Made by a program: the position numbers and the translations under genes. A stretch of 64,000 nucleotides of DNA, taken from Actinoplanes couchii. GTDB taxonomy: Bacteria > Actinomycetota > Actinomycetes > Mycobacteriales > Micromonosporaceae. Within the stretch, counting starts at the first letter, position 1, and each line of letters starts with the position of its first letter. This document shows positions 1 to 8,416 of this stretch, piece after piece. The stretch spans positions 34,388 to 98,387 of the forward strand of contig NZ_BOMG01000049.1 of the NCBI RefSeq assembly GCF_016862075.1. The letters run 5' to 3'. Under the pieces are notes generated by a model. The model did not search any database, had not been told where the DNA came from, and saw only the letters and a list, made by a program, of their open reading frames with translations.

Positions 1-3
1 GAG

Positions 4-10
4 CCCTCCT
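4..10 (-). promoter_or_regulatory. Ribosome binding site of a gene starting just outside the window
   Basis: The minus strand reads AGGAGGG here, three bases before the window edge. It lies about 65 bases downstream of the fliW stop codon. A start codon for the next minus-strand gene would fall immediately outside the window. In many Gram-positive flagellar clusters csrA follows fliW, so csrA is the natural guess, but no codon of it is visible. Confidence 0.45.
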
Positions 11-76
11 CCATCCATGGAACGGACAGAAGGCGCGGCCGCGACGAACCGCGACCGCGCCTCGAGTACGCGAGGA

Positions 77-514
77 TCAGAAGTTCCGGTTGAGGATCGC
101 CCGGACCGGGTAGTCGACCCCGGTGAGCACGACCTGCATGGCCCGCATGCTGTCGCGGTCCACCACGATCGGGGCGAGCAGGTTGGCGGTCGTCTCGTGC
201 TCCCCCGCGGTGATCACCGTGAGCAGCAGCAGCCGGTCCGGGTCCTTGGTGTTCAGGGCCGCGAACACGTGGTTCTCGATCTCCGGGGCGTACTCCGGGA
301 AGAACGGCTCCGGCGGGGCCACCAGGAAACGCAGCTCCGGCTCCTCGGTGGAGGTGAGCGCGTAGAGAAGACCGTCGTCGTTGAGGCGCACCAATACGAA
401 CTCCCGATGCGCCGGGAACCCCGGCATGGGCACGGCCATGGAGATGGTCGGCAGCCCCAACGACGGGTCGGACATCGTGGCCTCAATCGGTCGGGACGCG
501 GTGCGAGTAGTCAT
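77..514 (-). CDS. fliW: Flagellar assembly factor FliW
   Basis: A protein of 145 residues of the FliW family. FliW binds newly made flagellin in the cytoplasm and, in characterised systems, also antagonises the RNA-binding regulator CsrA, so flagellin synthesis is linked to export. Family-like stretches include 'FPAHREFVLVRL' and the C-terminal 'VVLTGVDYPVRAIL'. An in-frame GTG lies six bases upstream, but the ATG used here sits five bases behind a GAGG ribosome site formed by the end of flgL, so it is preferred. It is the last visible gene of the flgN-flgK-flgL-fliW unit. Confidence 0.9.
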   Translation of the reverse strand: MTTRTASRPIEATMSDPSLGLPTISMAVPMPGFPAHREFVLVRLNDDGLLYALTSTEEPELRFLVAPPEPFFPEYAPEIENHVFAALNTKDPDRLLLLTVITAGEHETTANLLAPIVVDRDSMRAMQVVLTGVDYPVRAILNRNF

Positions 515-516
515 GG

Positions 517-1440
517 TCACCTCAGGAAATCGATGAGCGAGGGCTGGATCACCTTGGCCGTGGCGGCCAGGGCGGCCTGATACGAGGTCTGCTGCATTTG
601 CAATTCCATGATCGCCTTTGGCAGGTCGACATCCTCGATATCGGACAGCTGCGACGACACGGACATCAAGCGATCCTCTGCGGACTGCTTCATCTGTGTA
701 ACCCGATTATATCGGGCACCTACGTCCGAAAGGGTGGAGTTCAGGGTTTCCGTAGCTTTATCAAGATTTTGTAGCCCGGTCTGAATGCCATCGGCATCAC
801 CGGTACGCATCGCGGTGGAAAGGGAGTCGAGGACCTTGAACAACTGTTGTTCGTTCGGGGTGGTCCCGTCCGGCATCATGTCCGCGCCGAACACCTCCGG
901 GCCGCGCACGTCGACCCGGATCCGCGCGTTCGGCCCGATGGTCCGCATCGTCTCGCCCTCGACCTCACCGGTGTAGTCACCACCGGTGCCGTAGGCGGCC
1001 GCGTCCGGAGTGGACCCGCCGAACACCGGCCGCTGCAGGTACTTCGCGTTGGCGAACTGGACGATCAGACCCTTGATCTCGTCGATCTCCTCGGCCCGCG
1101 CCTGGTTCGCCTGCGGCGTGCTGCCGCCGCCGGCGCTGGCCGCCTCCAGAGTCAGTGTGCGGGTGCGCTGCACCTGCTCGTAGACGCTCTTCAGAGTGTC
1201 CTGGACGGTGCCGAGCCGGCCCATCGCGTCGTCGGCGTTGGCCGAGTACTTCTTGTTCGCGCGCACCTCCTGCCGCAACTGCAGCGCGGAGACGGTGCCG
1301 GTCGGCGAGTCCGACGGGCGCCGCAGCTGCTTGCCGCTGGAGATCTGGTCCTGCGCGGTCTGGGTGCGGCCCAGACTGCGCTGCAGACTCTGCATGGTCC
1401 GGGTACGGACGCCACTCTCGGTGACTCGTGGGCTGGTCAT
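517..1440 (-). CDS. flgL: Flagellar hook-filament junction protein FlgL (HAP3)
   Basis: A protein of 307 residues, of normal length for FlgL. It forms the second junction layer between hook and filament outside the cell and is exported by the flagellar type III apparatus. The N-terminal half contains the flagellin-like helix around 'LGRTQTAQDQISSGKQLRRP' and the C-terminus has the paired helix 'QTSYQAALAATAKVIQPSL'. No signal peptide is present, as expected. It follows flgK by 11 bases and its stop abuts the fliW start region. The neighbours leave little doubt about its identity. Confidence 0.95.
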   Translation of the reverse strand: MTSPRVTESGVRTRTMQSLQRSLGRTQTAQDQISSGKQLRRPSDSPTGTVSALQLRQEVRANKKYSANADDAMGRLGTVQDTLKSVYEQVQRTRTLTLEAASAGGGSTPQANQARAEEIDEIKGLIVQFANAKYLQRPVFGGSTPDAAAYGTGGDYTGEVEGETMRTIGPNARIRVDVRGPEVFGADMMPDGTTPNEQQLFKVLDSLSTAMRTGDADGIQTGLQNLDKATETLNSTLSDVGARYNRVTQMKQSAEDRLMSVSSQLSDIEDVDLPKAIMELQMQQTSYQAALAATAKVIQPSLIDFLR

Positions 1441-1451
1441 CGGTCCACCCC

Positions 1452-2894
1452 CTACCTGCCGACCAGACCGGTGCGGTTGATCAGCTGATCGAGCATCGAG
1501 TCGATGGTGGTGAGGACGCGGGACGCGGCCTCGTACCCGCGCTGGTACGTGAGCAGATTGGTCATCTCCTCGTCCAGGTTGACCCCGGACTCGGCGCTAC
1601 GGGCGGCGTCGACCTGATCGGTGACCGCGTTCTGGATGTCCCGGCGGCGGATCGACGACTGGGACGCCACCCCGAGGTCGCCGATCATCGACTGGTACTC
1701 CGAGTCGGCGCCGGTCTTCGAGTCGGCCAGGTCGGCGAGCTGGTCGGCGACGTTGCCGTTCAGGATCCGGGTGGTGGTGCCGACGCCGTTCGGGTCGCCG
1801 GACGAGACGGCCACCTTGTTCACATCGGACATCAGGTCCCGGTTGACCCCGATGTTCGCCGCCGACAGCGGGTTGTCGTCGTTCGAGACGAAGAAGTCCA
1901 GTCCGGTGACGCCGGTGGTGCTGTACCCGGCACTGTGGACGGTGTTGACGTTCTCGGCCAGGGTGGTGGCGACCTTGTCGAGCCGGTTCGACATGCCCTG
2001 GATCGTGCCGCCGCGGGCGACCATCTCCATCTGGGCGCCCATGCTGCCGCCGGAGGAGACCGGGGTGCCGACGTCCTTCCACTGCAGGTTGACCTCGGTG
2101 GTGGCCAGGTCCTCCATCCGCTGCGCACTTCCCGGGGTGACCCAGATCTCACGGGCTTTGAACTCACTCACCAGGGGTGCGTTGCCGAGGAATACGTTGA
2201 CGGCGCCGTTCGGCTGGTCGGTCACGGTGGCGCCGGCCAGCTCGGACAGTTTGAGGATCTGCCGGCCGCGCTCGTCCTGCAGCTCGTTGGCCTGCAGACC
2301 GGACTGGGTGGCCAGCACGATCTCGTGGTTCAGCTTGGCGATCGACTCGGCCGTCTTGTTCACCTCGCTGACCGAGGTGTCCAGGCCGGCCCGGGTCGAC
2401 TTGTACTGGTTGTTCAGCGACGCCGCCGCGTCGTTCAGCGACGCCGCGACGGTGGCCGACTGTTCGAGCATCGCCGACTTGGTGGCCGGTTTGTCGAAGT
2501 TGGACGCCACCTCGTTCCAGCCGTCCCACATGTCCTGCATACGGGCCTGGAGAGCGGTGTCACTGGGTTCACCGAAGACGTCCTCCATCAACCCGTACGC
2601 GGTGGCCTTGGTGTTCTGGTACGCCGAATTGCCGTGCTCGGTGTAACTGCGCTGGTCGAGCGCCGAGTTCGCCATCCGCTCGACCGACTTGATCGCGACG
2701 CCGTTGCCCACCCCGTCCGAGGTGGCGTAGATGCCGGCGTGCGTGTTGTCGTTCACCGACTTCATGACCACCCGTTGCCGGGTGTATCCCTCGGTGCTCG
2801 CGTTCGCGATGTTCTGGCCCGTGACGTCCAGGCCGCGGCGCTGCGCGTAGAGCGAGGTGAGCGCCGTGTTGATACCGCTGAAAGAGCCGCCCAT
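1452..2894 (-). CDS. flgK: Flagellar hook-associated protein FlgK (HAP1)
   Basis: A protein of 480 residues that forms the first hook-filament junction. The N-terminus 'FSGINTALTSLYAQRRGLDV' followed by 'TGQNIANASTEGYTRQRV' is the typical rod/hook/HAP motif, and the C-terminus 'YQRGYEAASRVLTTIDSMLD' is the partner helix. The ATG shares its A with the TAA stop of flgN, so the two are translationally coupled and FlgN is very likely its export chaperone. It is transcribed from the promoter upstream of flgN. Confidence 0.96.
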   Translation of the reverse strand: MGGSFSGINTALTSLYAQRRGLDVTGQNIANASTEGYTRQRVVMKSVNDNTHAGIYATSDGVGNGVAIKSVERMANSALDQRSYTEHGNSAYQNTKATAYGLMEDVFGEPSDTALQARMQDMWDGWNEVASNFDKPATKSAMLEQSATVAASLNDAAASLNNQYKSTRAGLDTSVSEVNKTAESIAKLNHEIVLATQSGLQANELQDERGRQILKLSELAGATVTDQPNGAVNVFLGNAPLVSEFKAREIWVTPGSAQRMEDLATTEVNLQWKDVGTPVSSGGSMGAQMEMVARGGTIQGMSNRLDKVATTLAENVNTVHSAGYSTTGVTGLDFFVSNDDNPLSAANIGVNRDLMSDVNKVAVSSGDPNGVGTTTRILNGNVADQLADLADSKTGADSEYQSMIGDLGVASQSSIRRRDIQNAVTDQVDAARSAESGVNLDEEMTNLLTYQRGYEAASRVLTTIDSMLDQLINRTGLVGR

Positions 2895-3379
2895 TACATC
2901 GCCTCATCAACCAGGGTGGGGCGCCGCACGGCGCCGCTGACGGTCTGGCCCTGCGGTCCGTACGTTTCCACAGTCTCGGCGAACGCGAGCATGGTTTCGC
3001 GAGCCGCCCGCTGGCCGGCGGTGAGCAGTTCCCGGTTGACGTCGGCCAGGGCCCGGATCTCCGCCGTCAACATCAGGAACGCTTTTCGGTGCTGGTGCAG
3101 GAGATCCGACCAGGGATCGGGAGCGGCGTCGGCGAGCTCCCCGAGGGACGCCTCCGGCGAGAGACCGAGTTCCGCCGCGACCTCCTGTGAGTACGCCGCC
3201 CGGATCACCTCGGTCTGCCGGATCTGATCCAGGACCACCTCCACCTCACGGGTGGCGTGGCTGAGCCATCTCGACCGGTTGGCCGCGAGGAGCAACTGCT
3301 CCTCCTCAAGCTTGAACAGCAGCATCTCCAGCAGCTCGCGTGAGCGCCAGAGGACACTGGCCAGGTCGGTCAGGCTCAC
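2894..3379 (-). CDS. flgN: FlgN-like flagellar export chaperone
   Basis: A protein of 161 residues, helical and charged, with 'LASVLWRSRELLEMLLFKLE' at the N-terminus, which resembles the FlgN chaperone family. Such proteins hold FlgK and FlgL unfolded for export. The GTG start is chosen because GGAGGA lies about four bases upstream; the longer upstream reading frame runs into the promoter region and is not credible. It is the first gene of flgN-flgK-flgL-fliW. A CTCA-N16-GCCGAC promoter lies about 60 bases upstream. The assignment rests on position plus weak similarity. Confidence 0.8.
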   Translation of the reverse strand: MSLTDLASVLWRSRELLEMLLFKLEEEQLLLAANRSRWLSHATREVEVVLDQIRQTEVIRAAYSQEVAAELGLSPEASLGELADAAPDPWSDLLHQHRKAFLMLTAEIRALADVNRELLTAGQRAARETMLAFAETVETYGPQGQTVSGAVRRPTLVDEAM

Positions 3380-3440
3380 CGGTCCTCCGTCGTACGGCGT
3401 TGTCGGGCCACCCCTCCGGCAGACCCGCTCATTCGGACAG

Positions 3441-3466
3441 GTCGGCACATCAGCCCTGCCACTGAG
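3441..3466 (-). promoter_or_regulatory. FliA-type promoter for flgN-flgK-flgL-fliW
   Basis: On the minus strand the sequence reads CTCA, 16 bases, GCCGAC. This resembles the FliA-type consensus CTCA-N15/17-GCCGAA that I recall for Actinoplanes motility genes, with one mismatch in the -10 element. A start about ten bases further on would leave a leader of about 55 bases before the flgN GTG. It diverges from the flagellin promoter about 65 bases away. Confidence 0.65.
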
Positions 3467-3529
3467 TGGTTTCTCCCGATCGGGGCTTCTCCGTTTTGCC
3501 CTGAAAGGCCGAGAAAATTTCGGAGAATC

Positions 3530-3556
3530 CTCATGGCCTCTCGGCACCGCGCCGAT
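3530..3556 (+). promoter_or_regulatory. FliA-type promoter for flagellin gene fliC
   Basis: The plus strand reads CTCA, 17 bases, GCCGAT, a near-consensus FliA-type promoter. It predicts a leader of about 60 bases before the fliC ATG, which is preceded by a strong AAGGAGG ribosome site. Placement directly before the flagellin gene is exactly where a late-class flagellar promoter is expected. Confidence 0.7.
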
Positions 3557-3623
3557 GGGTTCTGGCGTAACACATCGGCTCACGGACGGGCCGGACAGAC
3601 CCCAGTCAAGGAGGAAACAACCC

Positions 3624-4859
3624 ATGGGTCTCCGTATCAATCAGAACATCGCCGCGCAGAACGCCTACCGGAACCTGTCCGTCACGGACAACCAGATGTC
3701 GAAGTCGCTCGAGAAGCTCTCCAGCGGTTTCCGCATCAACCGGGCGTCCGACGACGCGGCCGGCCTCTCGATCTCCGAGGGTCTGCGCTCGCAGACCGGC
3801 GGTCTGAAGGTCGCTGTTCGCAACGCCCAGGACGCGATCAGCGTCGTGCAGACCGCTGAGGGTGCGCTCAACGAGACCACCTCGATGCTCCAGCGCATGC
3901 GCGACCTCGCCGTCCAGGCCAACAACGCCTCCCTCGACGACAGCGCCAAGAAGGCCGCGAACGCCGAGTTCACCCAGCTGGCCGCCGAGATCGACCGGGT
4001 CAGCGACACCACCGCCTTCGGTAAGTCGAAGCTGCTCGACGGCAACTTCGGCATGCGGGCCACCAGCACCGGCACCACCATCGCCGGCACCGCGGCCAAC
4101 CCGCCGAACGACCCCTACCCGAAGACCAACTCGCCGGCCAGCTCCGGCGCCATCTCGATCACCAGCCTCGGTGGCAAGGCCGTCAACATCAACATCGCGG
4201 ACGTCGACCTGACCTCGGACGGTGGCACCACGCCGCTCGCGCCGCAGGCCGCCGCCGCGAAGGTGAACGACGCGATCGCCAACGCCCTGCGCGACGCCGG
4301 CCACGGCGACGTCACCCTGGAGGTCTCCGCCTCGGTCGACAAGGCCACCGGTGACCTCTCGTTCAAGGCCTCCGGCTCCACCGGGTTCGATTTGAGCGCC
4401 GCCAACATGGGCCTCACCGGCCCGTCGACCGCCAACACCAAGGCCACCAACGGCGACTTCCAGATCGGCGCCAACTCGGGCGAGACCCTGAGCGTCGGCA
4501 TCCGGGCCATCAACTCCCAGACGCTCGGCCTCAACAGCCTCGACCTCACCAAGCTGGCCACCACGACCGGCGGCAAGTCCGGCGCGACCGAGGCGATGGA
4601 GGTCCTGGACACCGCGATCCAGCAGGTGTCCGACGACCGCGCCAAGCTCGGTGCGAGCCAGAACCGGTTCGAGCACACGATCAACAACCTGAACGTGTCG
4701 GTCGAGAACCTGTCCGCGTCGGAGTCGCGTATCCGTGACACCGACATGGCCCAGGAGATGGTCGGCTTCACCCGCAACCAGATCCTGACCCAGGCCGGTA
4801 CGTCCATGCTGTCGCAGGCCAACCAGGCCTCGCAGAACGTGCTCTCGCTGCTCCGCTGA
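3624..4859 (+). CDS. fliC: Flagellin
   Basis: A protein of 411 residues that polymerises into the filament. The N-terminal D0/D1 domain starts 'MGLRINQNIAAQNAYRNLSV' and contains 'FRINRASDDAAGLSISEGLR'. The C-terminal D1/D0 domain ends 'ANQASQNVLSLLR'. Between about residues 150 and 320 lies a low-similarity, Ala/Thr/Ser-rich central domain, probably surface exposed. The frame is open upstream, but this ATG follows AAGGAGG and matches the fixed flagellin N-terminus. A FliA-type promoter lies upstream and a 15-bp hairpin directly downstream. Hook-associated, cap and chaperone genes flank it. Confidence 0.97.
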   Translation: MGLRINQNIAAQNAYRNLSVTDNQMSKSLEKLSSGFRINRASDDAAGLSISEGLRSQTGGLKVAVRNAQDAISVVQTAEGALNETTSMLQRMRDLAVQANNASLDDSAKKAANAEFTQLAAEIDRVSDTTAFGKSKLLDGNFGMRATSTGTTIAGTAANPPNDPYPKTNSPASSGAISITSLGGKAVNINIADVDLTSDGGTTPLAPQAAAAKVNDAIANALRDAGHGDVTLEVSASVDKATGDLSFKASGSTGFDLSAANMGLTGPSTANTKATNGDFQIGANSGETLSVGIRAINSQTLGLNSLDLTKLATTTGGKSGATEAMEVLDTAIQQVSDDRAKLGASQNRFEHTINNLNVSVENLSASESRIRDTDMAQEMVGFTRNQILTQAGTSMLSQANQASQNVLSLLR

Positions 4860-4885
4860 TCCAGCTCAGTCAGCTGAACAAGTAA

Positions 4886-4918
4886 GGGGGTAGCCGGCTG
4901 GCCCAGCCGGCTACCCCC
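4886..4918 (+). terminator. Strong hairpin after flagellin gene
   Basis: A perfect 15-bp stem (4886-4900 with 4904-4918) closes a three-base loop, 26 bases after the fliC stop. No U-tract follows, so it may act as an attenuator or mRNA-stabilising hairpin rather than a complete terminator. No separate promoter is evident before fliD, 24 bases downstream, so fliD-fliS may depend on readthrough. Confidence 0.7.
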
Positions 4919-4942
4919 GCTCGGTACGAAAGTGGGTTCCCC

Positions 4943-6352
4943 ATGGGCAGCTCCGTGGACGGCCTTGCCAGCGGTCTCAACACCTCATCCATGATCACCC
5001 AGCTGATGCAGGTCGAATCGGCACCGCAGACCAAACTCAAGACCAAGGTCGCGACCGCTCAGACCGTCATCTCCTCGTACCAGTCGGTCAACTCCAAACT
5101 CAAGGCCACCAAGTCGGCGGCCGACTCGCTGGGCTCGCTCGCCTCGTGGCGGGCGCTCACCGCGACCTCGAGCTCGACAGGTGTCACCGCCACCGCCTCC
5201 GGCGGGCTGGCCGGTATGACCGGCAACCTCAAGTTCGACGTCAGCTCGGTGGCCCGCGCCCAGACCTCGATCATCAAGGTTGCCGACACCACCGCCGAGG
5301 GCACCTTCCCCACGTCCATCACCATCCAGCCGGGCAGTTGGAGCACCGACTCCAACGGTGTCGACCAGTTCACCGCGGTCGGCGATCCGGTGGAGGTCAC
5401 CATCCCGGAACCGCGGAAGGCGGACAGCCTCACCGCCGCGGTCAACTCGGCGGCCGATGCCAACGGCGTCAGTCTCGGCATCCGCGCCTACCCGGTGACC
5501 ACCTCGGGCAACGAGGGTGTCGTCCAGTTCACCGGTATGAAGACCGGTGCCGCGAGCGGTTTCCAGATCACCGGCCTGGAGGGCATCGGCACCAACGGGA
5601 GCGGGCTGGAGACCACGGCCGCCAAGGACGCGACGCTGACCGTCAACCCGGGCACCGCCGCCGAGTACAAGGTCAACAGCACCACCAACACGTTCAGCGC
5701 GCTGATGCCCGGTGTGACGATCGCGGTCTCCAAGCTTGAGACCGGCGTGACGATCGACGCCACCTCCGACTCCACTGCCATCACCGCCAAGATGCAGGCC
5801 CTGGTCGACGCCGCCAACGCGTCGCTCGCCGAGATCAAGAGCCAGACGGCGTACGACCCGGACACGCGGGCCGGCTCTCCACTGACCGGCGACTTCACCG
5901 TCCGGCAGATGAACCAGTCGTTGCTGAGCATGATCAGCAACGGCCTGACGTACGACAAGACGACTACCGTCAACGGGGTCGAGTCCAAACAATCGGTCAA
6001 CTTCGGCTCGCTCAGTCAGCTCGGCGTCTCCCTGAGCAAGGACGGACAGCTCGCCTTCGACGCGACCGCGTTCGCCAAGGCGTATGCCGACGACCCGACC
6101 AAGGTCCAGGAAGCCGGGATGGCCTTCGGCAGCCAGGTCCGCACCCTGAACGACAAACAGTCGAAAATCGTCACCAACGTCATCACCGGCCGCAAGGATG
6201 AGATCGATTCGCTCAACGAGCAGATCGAAAACTGGGACGTCCGGCTGGCCGTCCGCAAGGAGTCACTGCAGCGGCAGTACGCGGCTCTGGAGAGCTCGCT
6301 GGGCAAGCTGAAGAACCAGGGAAACTGGCTCTCCGGACAGCTCGCCGGCTGA
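4943..6352 (+). CDS. fliD: Flagellar filament cap protein FliD (HAP2)
   Basis: A protein of 469 residues that caps the growing filament and folds arriving flagellin subunits. The N-terminus 'VDGLASGLNTSSMITQLMQV' is the standard FliD start, followed by a helix rich in Lys/Gln. The C-terminal helical region has 'IDSLNEQIENWDVRLAVRKE'. The middle is Thr/Ser/Ala rich as in outer FliD domains. It lies 83 bases after fliC and 35 bases before fliS, the usual filament gene order. Confidence 0.95.
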   Translation: MGSSVDGLASGLNTSSMITQLMQVESAPQTKLKTKVATAQTVISSYQSVNSKLKATKSAADSLGSLASWRALTATSSSTGVTATASGGLAGMTGNLKFDVSSVARAQTSIIKVADTTAEGTFPTSITIQPGSWSTDSNGVDQFTAVGDPVEVTIPEPRKADSLTAAVNSAADANGVSLGIRAYPVTTSGNEGVVQFTGMKTGAASGFQITGLEGIGTNGSGLETTAAKDATLTVNPGTAAEYKVNSTTNTFSALMPGVTIAVSKLETGVTIDATSDSTAITAKMQALVDAANASLAEIKSQTAYDPDTRAGSPLTGDFTVRQMNQSLLSMISNGLTYDKTTTVNGVESKQSVNFGSLSQLGVSLSKDGQLAFDATAFAKAYADDPTKVQEAGMAFGSQVRTLNDKQSKIVTNVITGRKDEIDSLNEQIENWDVRLAVRKESLQRQYAALESSLGKLKNQGNWLSGQLAG

Positions 6353-6387
6353 CGAAGTAGTCGACAACCGCAGCCCGAGGGACACTG

Positions 6388-6762
6388 ATGAGCGCACCCA
6401 ACCTCCGCGATCGTTACCTGCAGGACTCGATCAACACGGCGTCGCCCGCCAAGTTGCTGATCATGCTCTACGACCGTCTGATCCTCGATCTCATCCAGGG
6501 CGAGGAGGCGATCCGCGGCCAGGACCGGGAGACGGCCAACGACAAGATCACCCACGCGCAGGAGATCGTGCTGGAACTGCGGGTGACCCTGGACGTCGAC
6601 GCCTGGGACGGCGCTCCCGGCCTGGCCAATCTCTACGGTTTCATCCTGACCGAGCTGATCGGGGCGAACATCAGGCAGGACGCGGATCGGGTGGCGAACT
6701 GCCGCGATCTGCTCGAGCCGCTGCGGGACGCATGGCGCGAAGCAGCCTCGGCCACGACATGA
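6388..6762 (+). CDS. fliS: Flagellin export chaperone FliS
   Basis: A protein of 124 residues, typical for FliS. It binds the C-terminal disordered part of flagellin in the cytoplasm and prevents early polymerisation. The N-terminus 'YLQDSINTASPAKLLIMLYD' is the family signature, and the rest is a helical bundle. Its TGA overlaps the ATG of the next gene by four bases, so translation is coupled. FliW (bases 77-514) and FliS are both flagellin partners in this cluster. Confidence 0.95.
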   Translation: MSAPNLRDRYLQDSINTASPAKLLIMLYDRLILDLIQGEEAIRGQDRETANDKITHAQEIVLELRVTLDVDAWDGAPGLANLYGFILTELIGANIRQDADRVANCRDLLEPLRDAWREAASATT

Positions 6763-7097
6763 CCGCGCCGACGGCGAACAGCCTCGACTGGCGGGCGGCC
6801 TGGACGGCCGCGCTGGACGACCTGGAGATGGACGTCCTCGCGGTCGAGACCATGCTCGCCGACGAGCGCCGGCTCGCCGAGACACCACCGGCGAACCCGT
6901 GGGTGCCACCCACCGATCTGGGCGCCCTGCCGCTGGAACTCCGGCCGCGGGCCGACGAGATCCTCACCCGGCAGCTCGCCGCCGCCGAGGAGATCGCCCG
7001 GCGGCTCACCGCGAACCGCCAGCAGATGGCGGCGACGTCCCGGATCGAGACCGGCGAAGCGGTCAAGAGACCTGTTTATCTCGATTTCGCGATGTGA
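6759..7097 (+). CDS. Small helical protein in the FliT position
   Basis: A protein of 112 residues beginning 'MTAPTANSLDWRAAWTAALD', helical and charged, with a proline-containing break around residues 45-55. The start is taken at the ATG overlapping the fliS stop (ATGA); another ATG 27 bases upstream lies inside fliS. In other bacteria fliT, the FliD chaperone, follows fliS. Its size and position suggest a similar chaperone role, but I do not recognise a FliT motif. An intrinsic terminator follows directly. Confidence 0.7.
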   Translation: MTAPTANSLDWRAAWTAALDDLEMDVLAVETMLADERRLAETPPANPWVPPTDLGALPLELRPRADEILTRQLAAAEEIARRLTANRQQMAATSRIETGEAVKRPVYLDFAM

Positions 7098-7100
7098 GAG

Positions 7101-7127
7101 AAGGCCCCGGATCCCCGGGGCCTTTTT
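7101..7127 (+). terminator. Intrinsic terminator of fliC-fliD-fliS unit
   Basis: A perfect 10-bp GC-rich stem (7101-7110 with 7115-7124) with a four-base loop runs into five Ts. This is a textbook Rho-independent terminator, three bases after the preceding stop codon. It separates the filament unit from the rod/basal-body unit. Confidence 0.9.
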
Positions 7128-7159
7128 CGTGTGTGCAACCTCTCGGCAACCGGTTGGGA

Positions 7160-7185
7160 CTCAGCGGATCGGCGGGCACGCCGAA
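7160..7185 (+). promoter_or_regulatory. FliA-type promoter for flgB-flgC-fliE-fliF-fliG-fliH-fliI
   Basis: The sequence reads CTCA, 16 bases, GCCGAA, a full match to the FliA-type consensus. The start codon of flgB is 80 bases downstream. The 16-base spacer is almost the same (14 of 16 bases) as that of the promoter before fliJ at 13,312. Confidence 0.75.
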
Positions 7186-7265
7186 GTGCAGGGTACGAGC
7201 AACGGATTGCTCACCGAACTGCCACGGAACGGCGACCTGAACGGATACCGACTCAGGGGGCACCC

Positions 7266-7613
7266 ATGTTCGAAGATCAAGCGTCGTCCGCACTCCGCGT
7301 CGCCGTCACCGGACTCGCCGCTCGCCAACAGGCCATCGCCAACAACATCGCCAACATCGAGACCCCTGGGTACCGGGCCCGTAAGGTCAAATTCGAGGAA
7401 GCGCTGCAGAGTGCCGTCGCCCAGGGCCAGTCGCCCTCCGGGGTGACCCCGAGCGTGATGAATTCGCTCGAGCCCACCCGGCTCAACGGGAACAACGTCA
7501 ACCTCGATCAGGAGACGCTGCAGCACATCGACACGTCGATGCGCTACAGCCTCGCCATCCGGGCCCTGGACGGCAAGTACGGCTCGCTGCGCGAAGCCAT
7601 CAAGGGAGCCTGA
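7266..7613 (+). CDS. flgB: Flagellar basal-body rod protein FlgB
   Basis: A protein of 115 residues forming part of the proximal rod. It contains 'LAARQQAIANNIANIETPGY', the rod-family signature, and ends in a helix 'RYSLAIRALDGKYGSLREAI'. The ATG at 7266 follows an AGGGGG ribosome site; an open frame further upstream overlaps the promoter and is rejected. It is first in the rod/basal-body operon and two bases ahead of flgC. Confidence 0.95.
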   Translation: MFEDQASSALRVAVTGLAARQQAIANNIANIETPGYRARKVKFEEALQSAVAQGQSPSGVTPSVMNSLEPTRLNGNNVNLDQETLQHIDTSMRYSLAIRALDGKYGSLREAIKGA

Positions 7614-7615
7614 TC

Positions 7616-8008
7616 ATGAGCACCTTCAACGCCATCGGGGTCGCGGGCAGCGGAGTCACCGTCTACCGCAAGTGGCTGGACGCGGTGTCCGACAACCTCT
7701 CGAACATCAACACCACCACCCGGACCAACGAGAACGCCTTCCAGGCCCGGTACGTCCAGGCCCGGGCCGCGCAGGACGGCAACGGGGCCGAGGTCGCCGG
7801 GATCCAGTACGGCAGCGCCGAGGGCATCCTCGCCTACGAGCCGGACAACCCGCTCGCCGACGCCGAGGGCTACGTCCGCCGGCCGGACATCGACATGGGC
7901 AGCCAGATGGCCCAGCTGATGATGGCCCAGCGCGCCTACCAGGCCAACCTCTCGGTCGTGGACCGGGCGAAAGAGTCGTACACCGCCGCGATCAACCTCG
8001 GGAAGTGA
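7616..8008 (+). CDS. flgC: Flagellar basal-body rod protein FlgC
   Basis: A protein of 130 residues of the rod family. The N-terminal 'VAGSGVTVYRKWLDAVSDNL' plus 'SNINTTTRTNENAFQA' matches FlgC, and the C-terminus 'LMMAQRAYQANLSVVDRAKE' is the typical end. It starts two bases after flgB and is followed within six bases by fliE. Confidence 0.95.
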   Translation: MSTFNAIGVAGSGVTVYRKWLDAVSDNLSNINTTTRTNENAFQARYVQARAAQDGNGAEVAGIQYGSAEGILAYEPDNPLADAEGYVRRPDIDMGSQMAQLMMAQRAYQANLSVVDRAKESYTAAINLGK

Positions 8009-8013
8009 TCACC

Positions 8014-8379
8014 ATGACCTCACCGATCGGCTCCGTCAGCGGCATCGGCGGCTTCTCCGCCGTCGGGGGCATCAGCGAACGCGGTGTCGGCCTCGGCGGG
8101 CTCAACGGCCTGGGCAGCATGCTCGGCAGTTCGGAGAGCGCGCCCACGCAGGGCCCCAACAACGACTTCGCCGGCATGCTCGCCAAGGGCATCGAGAACG
8201 TCCAGGCGTCCCAGGCGCACGCGAGCGACCTGGCCGTACAGGTGGCCGACGGCCGGCTGGCCGACCCGGCGCAATACACGATGGCCGCCACCGAGGCGTC
8301 CCTCGGACTCCAGCTCACCATGGCTGTCCGGAACAAGGCCGTGGAGGCCTTCCAGGAGATCATGAGGATGCAGGCATGA
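8014..8379 (+). CDS. fliE: Flagellar hook-basal body protein FliE
   Basis: A protein of 121 residues connecting the MS ring to the rod. The N-terminal third is Gly/Ser rich and low complexity. The C-terminal region 'MAATEASLGLQLTMAVRNKA' with 'VEAFQEIMRMQA' is the conserved FliE end. The ATG at 8014 lies five bases after flgC; a longer upstream frame lies within flgC and is rejected. Confidence 0.93.
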   Translation: MTSPIGSVSGIGGFSAVGGISERGVGLGGLNGLGSMLGSSESAPTQGPNNDFAGMLAKGIENVQASQAHASDLAVQVADGRLADPAQYTMAATEASLGLQLTMAVRNKAVEAFQEIMRMQA

Positions 8380-8416
8380 CCCGACTGCACCGCAGCGAAG
8401 CAAGGGCCGGGAGGGC

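Noticed and set aside
3252..3623. Upstream extension of flagellin by 124 codons
   Set aside because: The true N-terminus of flagellin and an AAGGAGG site are at 3624, and the extension covers both divergent promoters.
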